Assembly: GCA_013365325.1 (NCBI GenBank)
Contig: JABVXV010000010.1
Location: 124,001 to 188,000 of the forward strand
Direction: 5' to 3'
Source of the DNA: Dipetalonema caudispina
Taxonomy: Eukaryota > Nematoda > Chromadorea > Rhabditida > Onchocercidae
DNA: 64,000 bases
Position 1 is the first letter of the stretch. The number at the start of each line of letters is the position of its first letter. Shown piece after piece: positions 25,101 to 37,451 of this stretch. A model generated the notes under the pieces. That model did not search any database. It was not told where the DNA came from and saw only the letters and a program-made list of their open reading frames with translations. The translations under genes and the position numbers were made by a program.

Positions 25101-25260
25101 AGTATCAGTATTGTATACAGTCAATGCATATATCATTTTGACATTTTTCAAGACAATTTGGCTTACAATGGTTATTGGATTATTACATGGATTATTGTTT
25201 ATCCCAGTTACTCTTAGTTTTTTCCCTTTATCATCTTTCCCATTTAGCAGTAAGTTGTAG
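19141..25260 (+). CDS. Patched-related (PTR) sterol-sensing-domain membrane protein
   Basis: Seventeen exons: 19141-19331, 19812-20043, 20171-20287, 20469-20732, 20861-21017, 21154-21258, 21527-21602, 21926-22082, 22196-22374, 22448-22599, 22843-23030, 23135-23277, 23631-23825, 24026-24137, 24274-24496, 24702-24928 and 25078-25260, about 966 aa, usual for nematode PTRs. An N-terminal membrane segment (FLVMSPLIVTPLLSLGF) is followed by an ectodomain with WPLNENKFLPGKS. The sterol-sensing domain carries LAIGVDDMFVMNACW, with the GVDD motif. The second six-helix bundle carries SIGFAVDLSSHVTYAF and LESLGWPIF. PTR proteins belong to the RND-like patched/dispatched family and act at apical membranes in cuticle and epithelial biology. 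Intron 2 uses a GC donor. The exon 13 donor (TT|GTGTAC) was chosen for phase and is uncertain. A strong GTAAGT overlaps the final codons, so a longer C-terminus is possible. Confidence 0.92.
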
Positions 25261-25869
25261 CATTATCAAGTTGTTTATTTTACAACAATTTTTTTTAGAA
25301 TTACGATTTTCAGCACAAATATGATTTCATTGAAGTAGTTTGCATTGGACCTTACTTAAACTTGAATTATTTATACGGGTTACTGGTTATAATGTAATCT
25401 TCCGATAACAAATCACTAATAATCTGCAGTTATTACTGTATAAAATAAGTAGAGCAAACGGAAATTTGTTACTTACTCACAGATATACTTCAATTTGATT
25501 ATTTAAAAAAATATATCCATGCATAAGATTAAATAGGTATTAATAGAATTCATTACTTTGAATCATATGAAATAGTTTTCACTTCAAGTCCTTTGAGTTT
25601 GAAACTGTGATAGTTCAAGTAATTGTTTCGAAACTATGTGAATTGTTGCTATTTTCAATTAATTTCAAGTACTTTTTCTAAAGTTTCAGTTATATTTTTG
25701 GACTGTTTTTCATCTAAAAATGTCCATAGTTCTCTTTATACAAATGCATTATGGAAAAAATCAACTATACAACAAAATTTTGGCAAGATGTTAAACACCT
25801 TTAAGTTTTTTTAAATTTCACCAAACCATAACAAAAATAATTAGCTTTAATTTTACTGTTTTTTGTTGA

Positions 25870-25918
25870 TTGTAATTGTGATGTTGCTTAATTTTGGTTG
25901 TAATTGTGATGTTGCTTA
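25870..25918. repeat. Two direct copies of a 21-nt unit, period 28
   Basis: TTGTAATTGTGATGTTGCTT occurs at 25870 and again at 25898; the identity runs one base further in both copies. A recent local tandem duplication fits. Confidence 0.9.
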
Positions 25919-26795
25919 GGTAAAGACCTGTTGTTTGCAATAATGTTTTCCAATGATGGAAATGATCATGTAAAATACATTCACAAAGACGGTGCAAAAT
26001 TGCAAATTTTACATTTGATTTAATTGATAAAAAAAGGGTAGAATTTTACAAGGCTATTCATAAAGGTATGAGGAGGAACAAATCAAAACTTTGTTTGCCA
26101 CTTCTCCAATTATTGTGAATTTCTCAAATTTCAGACATTGGAATTTGAGGAGCATATTGTTCTTACCTGAAAACAATTTTTTTTTTTTTCGGTGAAACAA
26201 AAAATTGCCCAAAAAAAGCAGGTTATTCTTATTATTTTGGCTGCATAACTAATTTACTTTCAGGCTAACACATGAATCTTATCGAAGGAAATCTATAAAA
26301 GAAATAATTGAAGAAATTAAATGTATATTTACAGATACCTAAAATATCACAAAAAACAATAAAAATTATCAAAATCAATAATTTCATCTCTTCAAAAGTT
26401 TTACTGACAATAATAGATTTTTTTTTTTTTTTTTTTTGTTGGAAAAGTAATCCTTTGCTCACGGATTGTTTGTCAGTTCTATCGGGGCAATTTTAATTTT
26501 TGACTTATCATAAAATACTGCTGCAAAAACTCCGTCAATTGCTGATACAGAAACAATAAATTGGGGTCATAGTATTGCTATCACTTTTTAAGGATATCGA
26601 TGTTGGGTATAGTGAGTAATTAATGCGTGTGTTGTATTCAAATTACTGTACACCGATTGTAAACTACAATGAATTAATGATTGATTATGCTTCATAATGC
26701 ATTTTTAATGAATATATTTTGAAGCTCTTCACAAAACATACTTTTTTTTTTTCAATGTTCTTAATAAGAATCAATGAAATTAGTGTTCAGACATC

Positions 26796-26813
26796 GGCGC
26801 CAAATATGGCGCC
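26796..26813. promoter_or_regulatory. Paired GGCGCC motif, E2F-like
   Basis: GGCGCC-AAATAT-GGCGCC stands out in AT-rich DNA. The left half reads TTTGGCGCC on the minus strand, fitting the E2F/DP consensus TTTSGCGC. The nearest supported genes are PTR (upstream) and SLC13 (4.5 kb downstream), so a target is not evident. Confidence 0.3.
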
Positions 26814-27811
26814 ACTTTTTCATCATCCTTACCTTTTCTGTTCTTTTTTTTTTTTATACAAGTATCCATTTTAAGAAATAATGAACTGTTCAGTGTGCTA
26901 AACAATTAAGTTTGAGTTATTTAATTATTATGACAAATTAATTGCCATGGATATAACAGGAGAGTTGAATAATGCGCCAAAATGAAGATCACAACAAAAT
27001 TGTACTTTGTACTGTAATGTAAGAAGATGAAGATATGAAGATCTCTGATTATAAAAAGTTGAAAGATCACTTAATATAAGCTGGAATAGATGTTTAGTTT
27101 GAAATGCTGTTGTAATGAATGTTTTTCATCATAACATGCATGAAATAGTTCTATAAAGTTGCAGATAGATACCAATCATATCCAGTACGAGTTGATCCGA
27201 TTAAGGAACTAGAAATCAACATATGTAAATTGACTGCTTTTATGCATTGATATTACAATCACATAGAAATGCCATATGATTCCAAAAGGCAAACAAATAA
27301 AATTAATGTATGAAATGCAGAGACCCAGTTAGTAGTGTCGGTAAAATTAAACTATCGTCTTTGTTGATTAAAATTGCTCATTTTTATCAAATTATTACAG
27401 TTGTTTTTCAGTATGCACTTTTTTTTTTAAACTGCTGCAATTGATTTATTTAAAACAAATTGCGCTTTATCATAAGAAGATGCACAAATTTTACATTTAG
27501 TGTAAAAGAAGAGATAGTAATTTTATTCGATACCGTTACCGCTTAGCCCATTTTGTATACTCCCTAAGGTAACTTGAAACACTGGTATCATAAGCCCTCT
27601 TCGAGAACTTGATGCTCTCGAATTGTATCTAAATTTACATCGTTAAAATTCCAAGCTCACTCTTGTTATTTCAATATTTGAGTACTTCATTTTCTTTGAA
27701 AGATCACAAATATATACTGTATGAACTATTTATGCTTATATCCACGCTTTGTGGATTGCTGAAATGTTTGAGTACCTTTCCTATATGAAATGATTTAAAT
27801 AAATGGCATAC

Positions 27812-27997
27812 CTTATAGTATCGCCAGTATCCCAAGGGAAGAAAAATAGAATTGCAGTTCAACTTGTCAAGATAGAAATATAATACTTTTGTGGCAGTGA
27901 CTGATGAAGTTTTCGGAACTGTATTTGGTGATAAATTAAAAGTGAGAAACAGAATGATAAAAGATGCCGAATGATTCCAGAGCGCAAGATCAGGTTC
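27812..27997 (-). CDS. Candidate minus-strand exon, 62 codons, unknown product
   Basis: An open stretch runs from a good acceptor (ATTCCTTGTCAG) to a GTATGC donor, in phase 0, without an internal ATG. It reads EPDLALWNHSASFIILFLTF, then NTVPKTSSVTATKVLYFYLD and ends LPLGYWRYYK. A hydrophobic segment followed by PKTSS is faintly like the M2-M3 link of Cys-loop channels, but this is not enough to name it. A competing minus-strand frame is also open here. Further minus-strand open stretches near 27545-27640 (KFSKRAYDTSVSSYLREYTK) could belong to the same or another transcript. Confidence 0.22.
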
Positions 27998-30540
27998 CTG
28001 ACAAGGAATACTTTAAAATTCGATAGTGATGATTGTAATACCTTTGGGTGTATGACCAAATAAATTAATCATAAAATTTTTAATGGTTTTTTAAGTTTTT
28101 TATGAATCTACATATTTTTTCTTACCTGTAATAGACAGCTTTCGTGATAACGGTGCTACTTTGTATCGGCTTGCAATAAATTTAAGAGTTACGTAATGTG
28201 ACCTGATAAGGAAGTACATATTGTTTGACAATATGTGACACCAAAAATAAAATCTCACTGATAGGTGCTCATTGTATTTGGACTACAATCAGCTAACTAC
28301 TGGTCTTAATCAATTTTTGGACTTTCAACTGTCATCATTAATAATCGAGATCGATCTGGTTCTAATGTCATTTCCGGTCATACCATTTTAATTTGCTTTT
28401 GCTTTCAGTTACATTTCCGAACTCATTTAATATCAAAAGTTTTGATTTTAAAAGTTTTGTTAAAAATTTAGATTTTACTCATAATAAAGCTAAAAAAATC
28501 CTTTTTCCATATTCATCTATAGTTCTTGCATTATTCTTACAAATAAAAAACAAAATTTAAAAACTATTCGCTACAATTGTATACTGTGTAACAGACATTC
28601 ATCTATTTCTTATAATTTTCTTTTGATAAATTTACCCGTCGTGGATATATTATAACTTTCTAAGAACAATAAATGATACATTTATAAGGAAGATTGTTAG
28701 TTTTAGCTTGATTTTAATCAAAGCTAATTTGACATTTGACACAATAGGTTAAAAATTTGATAAATGAATGAAATGAAAATTAGGATTAAATCTCATATTG
28801 CTATTAGTGGCACGTCTCAAATATTTATCTGTGCACAATTATCTCATAATTGTTCGATGTTCTTGTCATTTTAATAATTGTTATGCAAAATAATCACATT
28901 AAAATCAAATGAGTAAACTATTTATTGAAAACAACTAAACTGATTTATCATTTATCATATTGTTGGCAAAATGAGGATATGGAAAAGGTAGCTTGTATGA
29001 ATTGTGATTATCAAAGTTTTAGCTAGTGTTTTTTGAATAAAATTAACACCTGTCGTCAAGAATTTTTTAACAATACAAAACTTCTTATTTAATCTAAAGT
29101 AAAGCGAACTATATCAGCGGAAGGGATAACTTAATCACAAAATCTGATAGTCAGTAATATAAATGATTTTTGCGATACTACATCAAATATAAGCTACTAG
29201 ATGGTGTAATTCTCGCATTTCTCAAACATTTCCCACTAGTCTTCACTCAAAATGATTGATTTTAAACGAGTCTTATTGATGTGATTCCTGGGAACCACGT
29301 GTAATGTCTCGAACAATCAATATCAGTAGCAATAATTTATTATGGTAGTGTGTTGATGAAAATTGAAAAATTGGGTACAGTGGTAAAAAGCACTTTCTAC
29401 ATCGTTGATTGGGTAGTAATTTTTCACATCGCGTCTGCCATTCAGTTTACCCAAACATTCCTCAGCTTAAATCTTCTTGCTTATCATTAATTCTCGGGTT
29501 TTCCTTATATATCCAAGATTTTAGCAAGTTCTACATCTTTATGGTGAAAATTTGAAAAATTACACGAAGACTTAAAGCATGAATTTTTCTTCTTTTGGAA
29601 AGCTGTCTCATTCCAGTTTTTATGTTTTTATGTTTGTTTTTATGTTCGATTTATAGTATCTTTTGTTGACAAAGAAAGTTAGTTGATTTTATCAAGTAAG
29701 GATAAATAGAATGAATTACTCGTAAACTTTTGACTTTTAGTTCAAGTTCAAGTTTCGATCAGAAAGGTTTTAATCCATACCTGAACATATTTCCTTTCTT
29801 TCATTCTACATTATGCTAATGAAAGAGTTACCTATTTAGTAGTTTTACTCGTTTGTTAAACTTTCTTTTGCCTATAAAATTATTACTTCCGTAATCGAAA
29901 AAAATTAACTAATTCAAATCTTGAAGTAAATATGAAAAATAATGACTGCTCTTCATTTGAAAAACCAAGTAAAACGGACAGATCTTTGTGAAAAGGCCGA
30001 TTCTCATGCACAACTTGGCTCTTCTGGATTTGTTTTCTCTTAAGATTTGTTCAGGAATAACTTTATGAATAATATTTTAAGTAACTTTTCTTCGCAGCAA
30101 AGAACCTTTTAATAAAAAAAGATTAAGTAATTTCAGTAAATATAAATAATATTGAATTTAAATTCAGATTTTATGTGACTTTTCAAATCGTGCAATATCA
30201 TGAAACTTAATAAGATTCAATTATGATTCAAATTGGTAATTGGTATTAATGACCTTTTCGAGTAGATAAATGCGCTAAAAGAGTTGATGCTTGGAGTTTT
30301 TTGCTTTTTTACGTTTGTAGCGATACAGCAATCAGTGCTGAGGGAATGTCACGAAACGAATAATTTAAATTTCAAATTTCATGTATTTCGACATGGCAAA
30401 GAAAATGGCTTTAAGACTGCTTCACTTCTTTCAGTTGTTTTTTTTCCAGTTTTTCGAAAATAACCGGTTCAAATTCTTATAAGACTTCATGATAAAGAGA
30501 CAATCAATTACTTACAATACCCCGTATAAAAATTCATCTC

Positions 30541-30563
30541 AAAAAAAAAAAAAAAAAAAAAAA
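30541..30563. repeat. A23 homopolymer
   Basis: Uninterrupted A run in intergenic DNA. Confidence 0.9.
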
Positions 30564-31278
30564 CACTCATAAATATTAGAATTAGTCCTGATCGAAAAAA
30601 GACGAAAAAAAAAATTTATTCAGCGATTTTTTTTCTTCCCTTGTGGATTTTCTCTGTTCAAGGAAAATTGGCATGCAGCAGTAATGTATGCTGAAAATGA
30701 TCACTTCCAACGTTTGGATATTAGCATAGGCATTTCATCACAACGTAAGATTAATGATGGCCAAACATTCCCGAAGTTGAGGAAGTGAAGTGTTATTCGA
30801 TCATTAATTTTACAATGCTCAAAAATACCGAAGTTACTGTTACTTGTTCACAGGCTAAGAATAAGTGATACAACCTATGATAATATAACCAATGAGTAAA
30901 TTAAATGAACGTCGTGCATCATAGATCTACCCTGGGTAAGCGGTTCAAAATATTATCGAATTTTTACATTGTCAAGTAAAAGGTCTAAAGATGAACTGGA
31001 CGGATAGTTTTACAGTGTTATTAATCTCGATGGTCAATATTTTTGATTTGAAGTCCGTTCTATACTTTTACTTGTCACTATCAGTCAATTTTTGATGATT
31101 ATCAGAAATAATAAAAGCGTTGTGGTGTGATAGTATGCTCCTTTTTGCGAATTTCCGTCATCAGTTTTTTTAAAGATAATATATCGTTGTTGGAATTCAT
31201 TCATAGCAAAATTTCAAATCATTCAAATTTGAATAATTCTGATGTATCTTTAAAAGATATCGAATACTAACGATAAGG

Positions 31279-34200
31279 ATGTCACCGCTAAAATCGCAAA
31301 TAAGATATCATCAACCGGAATCGTAAGTTGTTTATTTTTTCTATTTTATTTTATTTTTTTTTAGTTCATTCTATTTTTTCGATCAAATTTGAAATTATCT
31401 AGAAAATTAAAAAATTCAAAGTCTCTAAATGTGCCAGAAGTTTTTATTTAGTTATGAAAATGAGATTTCAGGCCGTCAACACTATCCATAATATGGAAAA
31501 TGCGTACTTATTTAGCACTTGCATTAACGCCCATAATTTTGCTACCCATTTTGTTCTCGTTTCCACAGAGCCAAGTATGAATTTCTGGTAGACTTTGTAT
31601 TTCGTTATTTTTAAAATTTTAGGACTCCATAGATAAGTGAAATAAGAAGTGATGAAAATTTCAAATATTCTGTGGTGGATTTCTTGGTGATTTCTGCATC
31701 CATCCTTTACTGAGATCGCAAAAGTCTCTTTTCTAAATTCTCTAATATATATTAAACCACATTATTTTCCATTACTGGGTAAATGGTTGCTTACGAATTG
31801 TAAAAGTAGAAAAATTGCAATATTTGAAATGTTTTATAAAATGCAAGGGAAACAAAATGATGAGAAATTTCAAAGTTCGAGAAAGCTGTCACCAAAATTA
31901 GAACCTAATATGTTAGACAAATAGGTAACGGTTAATTTTAGTTTCTGATATCGTGCAACTAATATTATTGATATAATCAATAATTATAGAACGAAGCAAA
32001 ATGTGGTTATTGCGTTGGTATAATGGCTGTTTATTGGGTTATGGAAGTATTACCGTTAGCAGTAACTGCTTTACTACCGATGGTACTTTATCCGTTGCTC
32101 GGTTTAATGGCATCAGATGATGTTGCTCAAATGTATCTACCTGTCAGTTTCATTATCATTTCTTGTTGTGAACAAACGAAACATAACAAGATTTAACAAA
32201 GTTTATATGTTAAATTAATCATTTTATTAATTTTTGCAAAATGATTGAAAAAATTTTTATCATAAAGTTGGCATTCATGTAATTTGCAGGATATAAGTTT
32301 CCTATTTATTGGTGGATTAATGGTAGCCGTAGCTGTTCAAAAATGTCAATTGCACAACCGTGTCGCTTTATTTGTGTTAACTGTTGTTCCACCACAACCA
32401 TGCTGGTTACTTCGAAACTCTTTTCATTTAATTCTTATTTTTAAATTTTGTAAATTTTATTTTTAATATGAGAAAAAACAAAGCGATTCTATCTTGATGT
32501 TCTTTGATTTTTTTTTATCGGAATCTTAGTTGATGGAATATGCATGATGATGGAAGTTCCAACATATGGTTTATGAAATCAATAACTAAGTTTTATTTTT
32601 AGGATTATGCTCGGTATCATGTTGGTAACTGCATTCTTAAGGTAATTATTTATGTTGTCTAATATTTGAAATATAAGCTAAAAGTTGTCCAGAATTTAAA
32701 TGATTGACTTTTTGGTTTTCGAAAAAAAAAAGACCAATTGCAGCATGTGGATATCGAATACAGCAACTACTGCTCTTATGGTACCCATTGCCAATTCTGT
32801 TATTATCGAGCTTGCCAAAAGTAATCATAAAAATGAGTTCAATGTAAGACTTCATATTTATAAAATTTAATTTTTCTTTCTTTTTTTGTTGCACAATGAT
32901 GTAGTTGGCTAATACTGGTAATAAATTTTAAATTAATTTCTAATTTACTTGAAGTATTTCCTCACTAAGAAGTAACCAGAAATATTTAGTATATTATAGT
33001 AGTGATCTATTTTTAATATCATAATTTGTGAATATCCACCTTATAGTTTTAAACTCTCCAGGATGGTCTAATGGGTGATGGATTAGTCGAAGACAGGTAT
33101 AATGAAAACAGTGACGGACGAAGGAAATCTCTCGGTACTTTTAGCACGAGGTATATTTTGGTTTATTTTGCATTTTCGTAAGAAATTCATTCAGAACCAG
33201 TTATAGTCACAATACACCCGTAGGAAATGTGAACATAATTTAGTGGGACCAAAAGTTCAAAGAGTAATGAAGCTTACAGACATTCTACAAATTAATAATC
33301 CTACATCGCAAGAATTTTTGACAGTAATTTATACAATACAACAATTTATTAAAAATAAACCAGCATTGTGATAATTAAATAATTAATTGCAGAGATCCAC
33401 TTGAAATTTTAAGTGAAGACGAATATCATATGGCGAAGGGATTGCTAATATCAGTTGCTTTTGCTGCAAATATTGGTGGAGTAGGAACAATCACAGGAAC
33501 ACCGTCAAATCTCGTTTTGATGGGCCAGATTAAAGAGTTTGTTATTGTTTTCGCAATTACTTTTTTCTGGTTCGTCAATCAGAAAACTCTTTTAATTAAA
33601 GCTCTTTTTTCATAACGTTCTGTGCTAATAATAGAATTCCAAGGTTAGAAAGAATGATTTAAAGCACATTTGATCTTTCACTTGCCATCAAATTCTGTTT
33701 TAGAATTTTCCCTCTTGCAAATACAGACATTAATTTTATATCCTGGATGGTTTTTGCGGTACCGCTTGTAACTGCATGTTTATTCATTACGTGGTTAACA
33801 CTGATGCTTATTTTCTTCCGGAAAGCTTCGAAAGGTCCTAATGTTTTTTTTTTTTTTTTTGTTTTTACCGAGAATGAGAAAATTTTCTTCTTCATACTCA
33901 AAAGCTTTAAAAAAAGTCATTTATCCTACTGTTCCATGATAATGAATATCGTGTATCATCATGATTTTCTGTTAGCAATTGAAGTATAAGAATGGAATAA
34001 AAATTTTAAAAATATAATAAATGCAGGTCATAAGACGATCAAAGACAAGCTGAGACAAAAGTACGATGAACTACCAAGTTTGTCATTTGCAGAAGTCGGT
34101 GTATCAATTTGCTTCTTGATATTGTTAATACTTTGGATAACGAGAGATCCACATGTTGTTCCTGGTTTCGGAACTGTTTTCAAGAAAGGGTATGTGATTA

Positions 34201-36724
34201 ACACATTATCAAAGACTGAACTTCAAAATAAAGTTGAGAAGCATCAGATAAACCTGACTTTGTCAGGATATCCTATCTAAAATATTTGCATTTAATTCTC
34301 TTAAAAATTTTAATTTTCTTAAAAGAAACATTTTCCTACAATTTAAAAGAAAATTCAGGTATGTAACAGATGCAACCAGTGCAATGCTGATTGCAATCAT
34401 CTTATTTGCCCTTCCGAATCAGAAGCCAAATTTCTCTGGTAATGAATTTTTCGTCATGCTTGATCGAAAAAAAAAGTATAAAATGCAATATAAATTCGAA
34501 ATAAAACAACAATTCAGGGAAGACAGAAAATATCGGAACACTACTGGATTGGAAAACAATGCAAGCGAAATTTCCATGGAGTGTTGTGCTACTACTTGGA
34601 GGTGGTTTTGCAATGGCCGCTGGTGTTAAGGTACTGAACGCATGAGTCAAGTTTCTTCATTCAGTTAATGAAATTAAAATTCATCATGTGTACAGATTGT
34701 TGATTCGTGGTAACTACCAGGAAATCCTCATATTCCTCTACCATAGAATGAATATTTACAGATGGAATCAGATATGCAAATCGTTATCACAAATTCCTGC
34801 ATGTCCTTTTCTCCACTATGTTGATTTTCCCTTGACAAAATTTTAATATACAAAAAAGCTTCATCTGCTGAAAACTGTAAGAGAAATATGCGGAAGCGTT
34901 CAAATTTCAGCATCTTCAACGTCCATATTAGTTAAACTGGCTTTGTACTTTTTGCTTTTTGATAAGAAAATTGTGAAACACTTCTTCTCAGTGATTCTAT
35001 GTGCCATTTGATCTAGTTTACTGCTTTCGTATAGCCCATTCCAGTTCATTCGTTTAACGATAAAAAGACAAGTCAACAAAACTTGATAAACTTTCCCAAG
35101 AAGCACTGATGTGTGAGCTTAATTTCAGGTAGTTTGATGTTTAGTCAGAAATCTCTTATAAGATTCTTTTTCGACATAGATGGAGTTAATGACTCTTAAG
35201 AATTCGTTGTGCATGCATTCACTAGTAGAAGAGACAAACGAGAACAAAAATCCACCTAATCTTCCTGGAAAGTTTATTAAAGTTAATTCAATAACTCAAC
35301 TAGTTTCATCTTCATATCTAGTAGCTATCAAAACAAGAATTTAGCTGAAGTAGCAAAAATGGTTTAACTAATGGTTTAACCAAAATAATATATTCCCGAA
35401 TCACAGCTTTCTATTTTCCATGGGAAGCTGTAATTCAGGAACATATTATTTCGATACTATTTTGCGGATATAACAATTTAAGATCATCGTTTTCAAGACC
35501 GTCAGTTTCAAGATCGGCAAAATTCAGCTTTCTAAACTTTGACAAAAAGTTGCGACTAACTCATAGGTAATAACGGAAAAAGCAACTGCAAATGCATCTG
35601 AAATAAGAGACAGAGAAACCTGAAAAAAATCTTGGAAAATTTTTTGAGATACCTGGATGATAAGTTCAGCATTTAAAACTTTCGATTTTTCCTGAAAATT
35701 ATTTGTTAATGAGCGGATGGAGGTGTATTATTCAGAGTGTATGAAAAAAATGAATTAATTTACGCAAAAAATGCTAGCTGATTCAAGCACATCTTGTTTT
35801 CAGGAATCTAACTTAAGTTATCGTGTTGGCGAAATGATGCAGTTATTGCAAATATTCCCAGTTAATGTCATTATGGCAATTTGCATATTCATCACTGTAT
35901 TCCTGACAAACATTTGCAGTAATACAGTAACGGCATCCATCTTCATTCCTATTGTAGCAGAATTAGCAAAATCATTGGAAATTCATCCGCTTTACTTTAT
36001 GATTCCTACTACTCTCGCCTCTTCAATGGCTTTCACTTTACCTGTTGGTTTCACTCAGCAAATTTTTAAATTTATAAATGATTTTTTGGATGTCAAACAA
36101 ACATGGAAATGATAGCCAAAATACCTTTAGATAATTTTTTTTTTTTTTTGTGACTCTCTTTGATGTTTTTAATTATTTTAGGTAGCAACTCCACCAAATG
36201 CAATCGTTTTCGCATCCGGCCTATTACGTGTCAAAGACATGGTAAGTTGATGGAATCAAATTTTCTTCCTGATAACATTTTTCATTATGATACCCAAAAT
36301 ATAATATTTTTTCAGTTTTTGGCTGGAGCAGTGGCCACTATCGAATGTGGTCTGTTGGTAATACTGTTTATGATGACGTGGGCAACGTAAGTCAATGCTT
36401 CAGATTAGATGAGAAAAAAGCGCATTACTAATTTCTATTTTAATCTTTTTAAAGCTCGATGGAGCATATCTATTAGCTTGGCATTACCAAGTTTTTACCA
36501 ATCAAATCCTAAGTTGGATTTTACGCGGTAATACCAATCGTTCATTACTTCTTTTTTTTTTTCACACATCACGATTTTTCTATATAATTTATAATAATTA
36601 AATAGACAACTTTAGATACCTATTCGAGCTCAACAAATTTCCTCTCTGGGCCTACACGCCGGCAGAACTAATATACAGGAACCATACCTTGTTTGATTTA
36701 TTGGCCAATGCAACAACCAAATAG
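31279..36724 (+). CDS. SLC13 family sodium-coupled di/tricarboxylate transporter (NaDC/INDY type)
   Basis: Seventeen exons: 31279-31322, 31472-31574, 31990-32142, 32290-32405, 32603-32641, 32744-32843, 33062-33150, 33224-33323, 33393-33536, 33704-33834, 34027-34189, 34359-34438, 34518-34630, 35804-36043, 36182-36241, 36316-36386 and 36616-36724, about 617 aa. Family marks are [20 protein letters not shown], the first SNT motif ([14 protein letters not shown]), [18 protein letters not shown], the second SNT motif ([13 protein letters not shown]), [13 protein letters not shown] and the C-terminal [10 protein letters not shown]. In INDY-type carriers the two SNT motifs form the sodium and carboxylate sites in the plasma membrane. 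All junctions agree in phase except exon 8 to 9, where one base is missing or extra. Introns are short apart from 34631-35803. Confidence 0.92.
35381..35453 (-). ncRNA. Candidate pre-miRNA-like hairpin
   Basis: Arms 35381-35409 and 35425-35453 are inverted repeats of 29 nt with 25 identical positions, around a 15-nt loop. All four differences become G-U wobbles if the minus strand is transcribed (they would be A-C or C-A mismatches on the plus strand), giving an unbroken 29-bp stem of pre-miRNA size. On the minus strand the 5' arm begins CGAAAUAAUAUGUUCCUGAA and the 3' arm begins AAGCUGUGAUUCGGGAAUAU. It sits antisense in the large SLC13 intron. I do not recognise a known miRNA seed. A palindromic transposon remnant is the alternative. 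Confidence 0.4.
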
Positions 36725-37451
36725 TGTTCCTATTTCTAAAGCTTCAGGACATTTATTAACAGTGAGGAATTCTGTGAGTAAGTTTTCAGCTGCAATGCCG
36801 AGATGATTTGTTGTCGTTATCAATGTGACCATTGTGATCACTGTAACTTCTGTGGCGGTTTCTAATTCGATTTGATTTAATCCTAGAGCTTTTCTAGACC
36901 CTATAGCAAAGTTTGGAGTTTTGATTGCTTAAAAAATAATGCAGTGGTAGGAAGAAGTAAAATTTTGGATTCTGCTAGATGTTCATTGAAAGATTTTCCA
37001 CTTCGCAACAAATTGATCAATTTTTTCTCAAATTTTATTCTCGTACAGAATTACTGCCTTGCATGCGTATAAAAATGCCTCAGGCAGTATTGTCACATGA
37101 AAAATTGCTTGTTTATGCAACAGTCTATGTGATATTATAAATGCTTAGGTCTTCCAGCAGTGCCATCTTTCATTACTTCTGTATTTTTTAACTTATAACA
37201 TTTAGCATCCACAAAACGATAATCTAGCAAGGTGCCTCTGGAAATTTCTGATGATATATTACAAAAAGAACTATAAAGTGGGTTCATAATAAAATCTCAT
37301 AAGCTAATTAAACTTACGTCAACCTGGACTAGCGTTGAAGATGATCAACTTCTGTTGGCAGATTGATTTTCAAAATTGAATGAAATTTAGCGCAAAATAA
37401 TCGAAAGTCAACAATTTTATCAGAATAGTTACAAAGAGCTGAAAGTTTATT

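Larger units (their letters stand above)
25261..31278. other. Large intergenic region
   Basis: About 6 kb with no recognisable plus-strand gene. It contains a 28-nt tandem duplication, an E2F-like dyad, homopolymer runs and one weak minus-strand exon candidate, listed separately. Confidence 0.6.

Noticed and set aside
36455..36476. Alternative last SLC13 exon reading TSMEHIY-stop.
   Set aside because: It fits phase, but the exon at 36616-36724 also fits phase and supplies the family C-terminus ([10 protein letters not shown]), so it is preferred. The short one may be a minor isoform.
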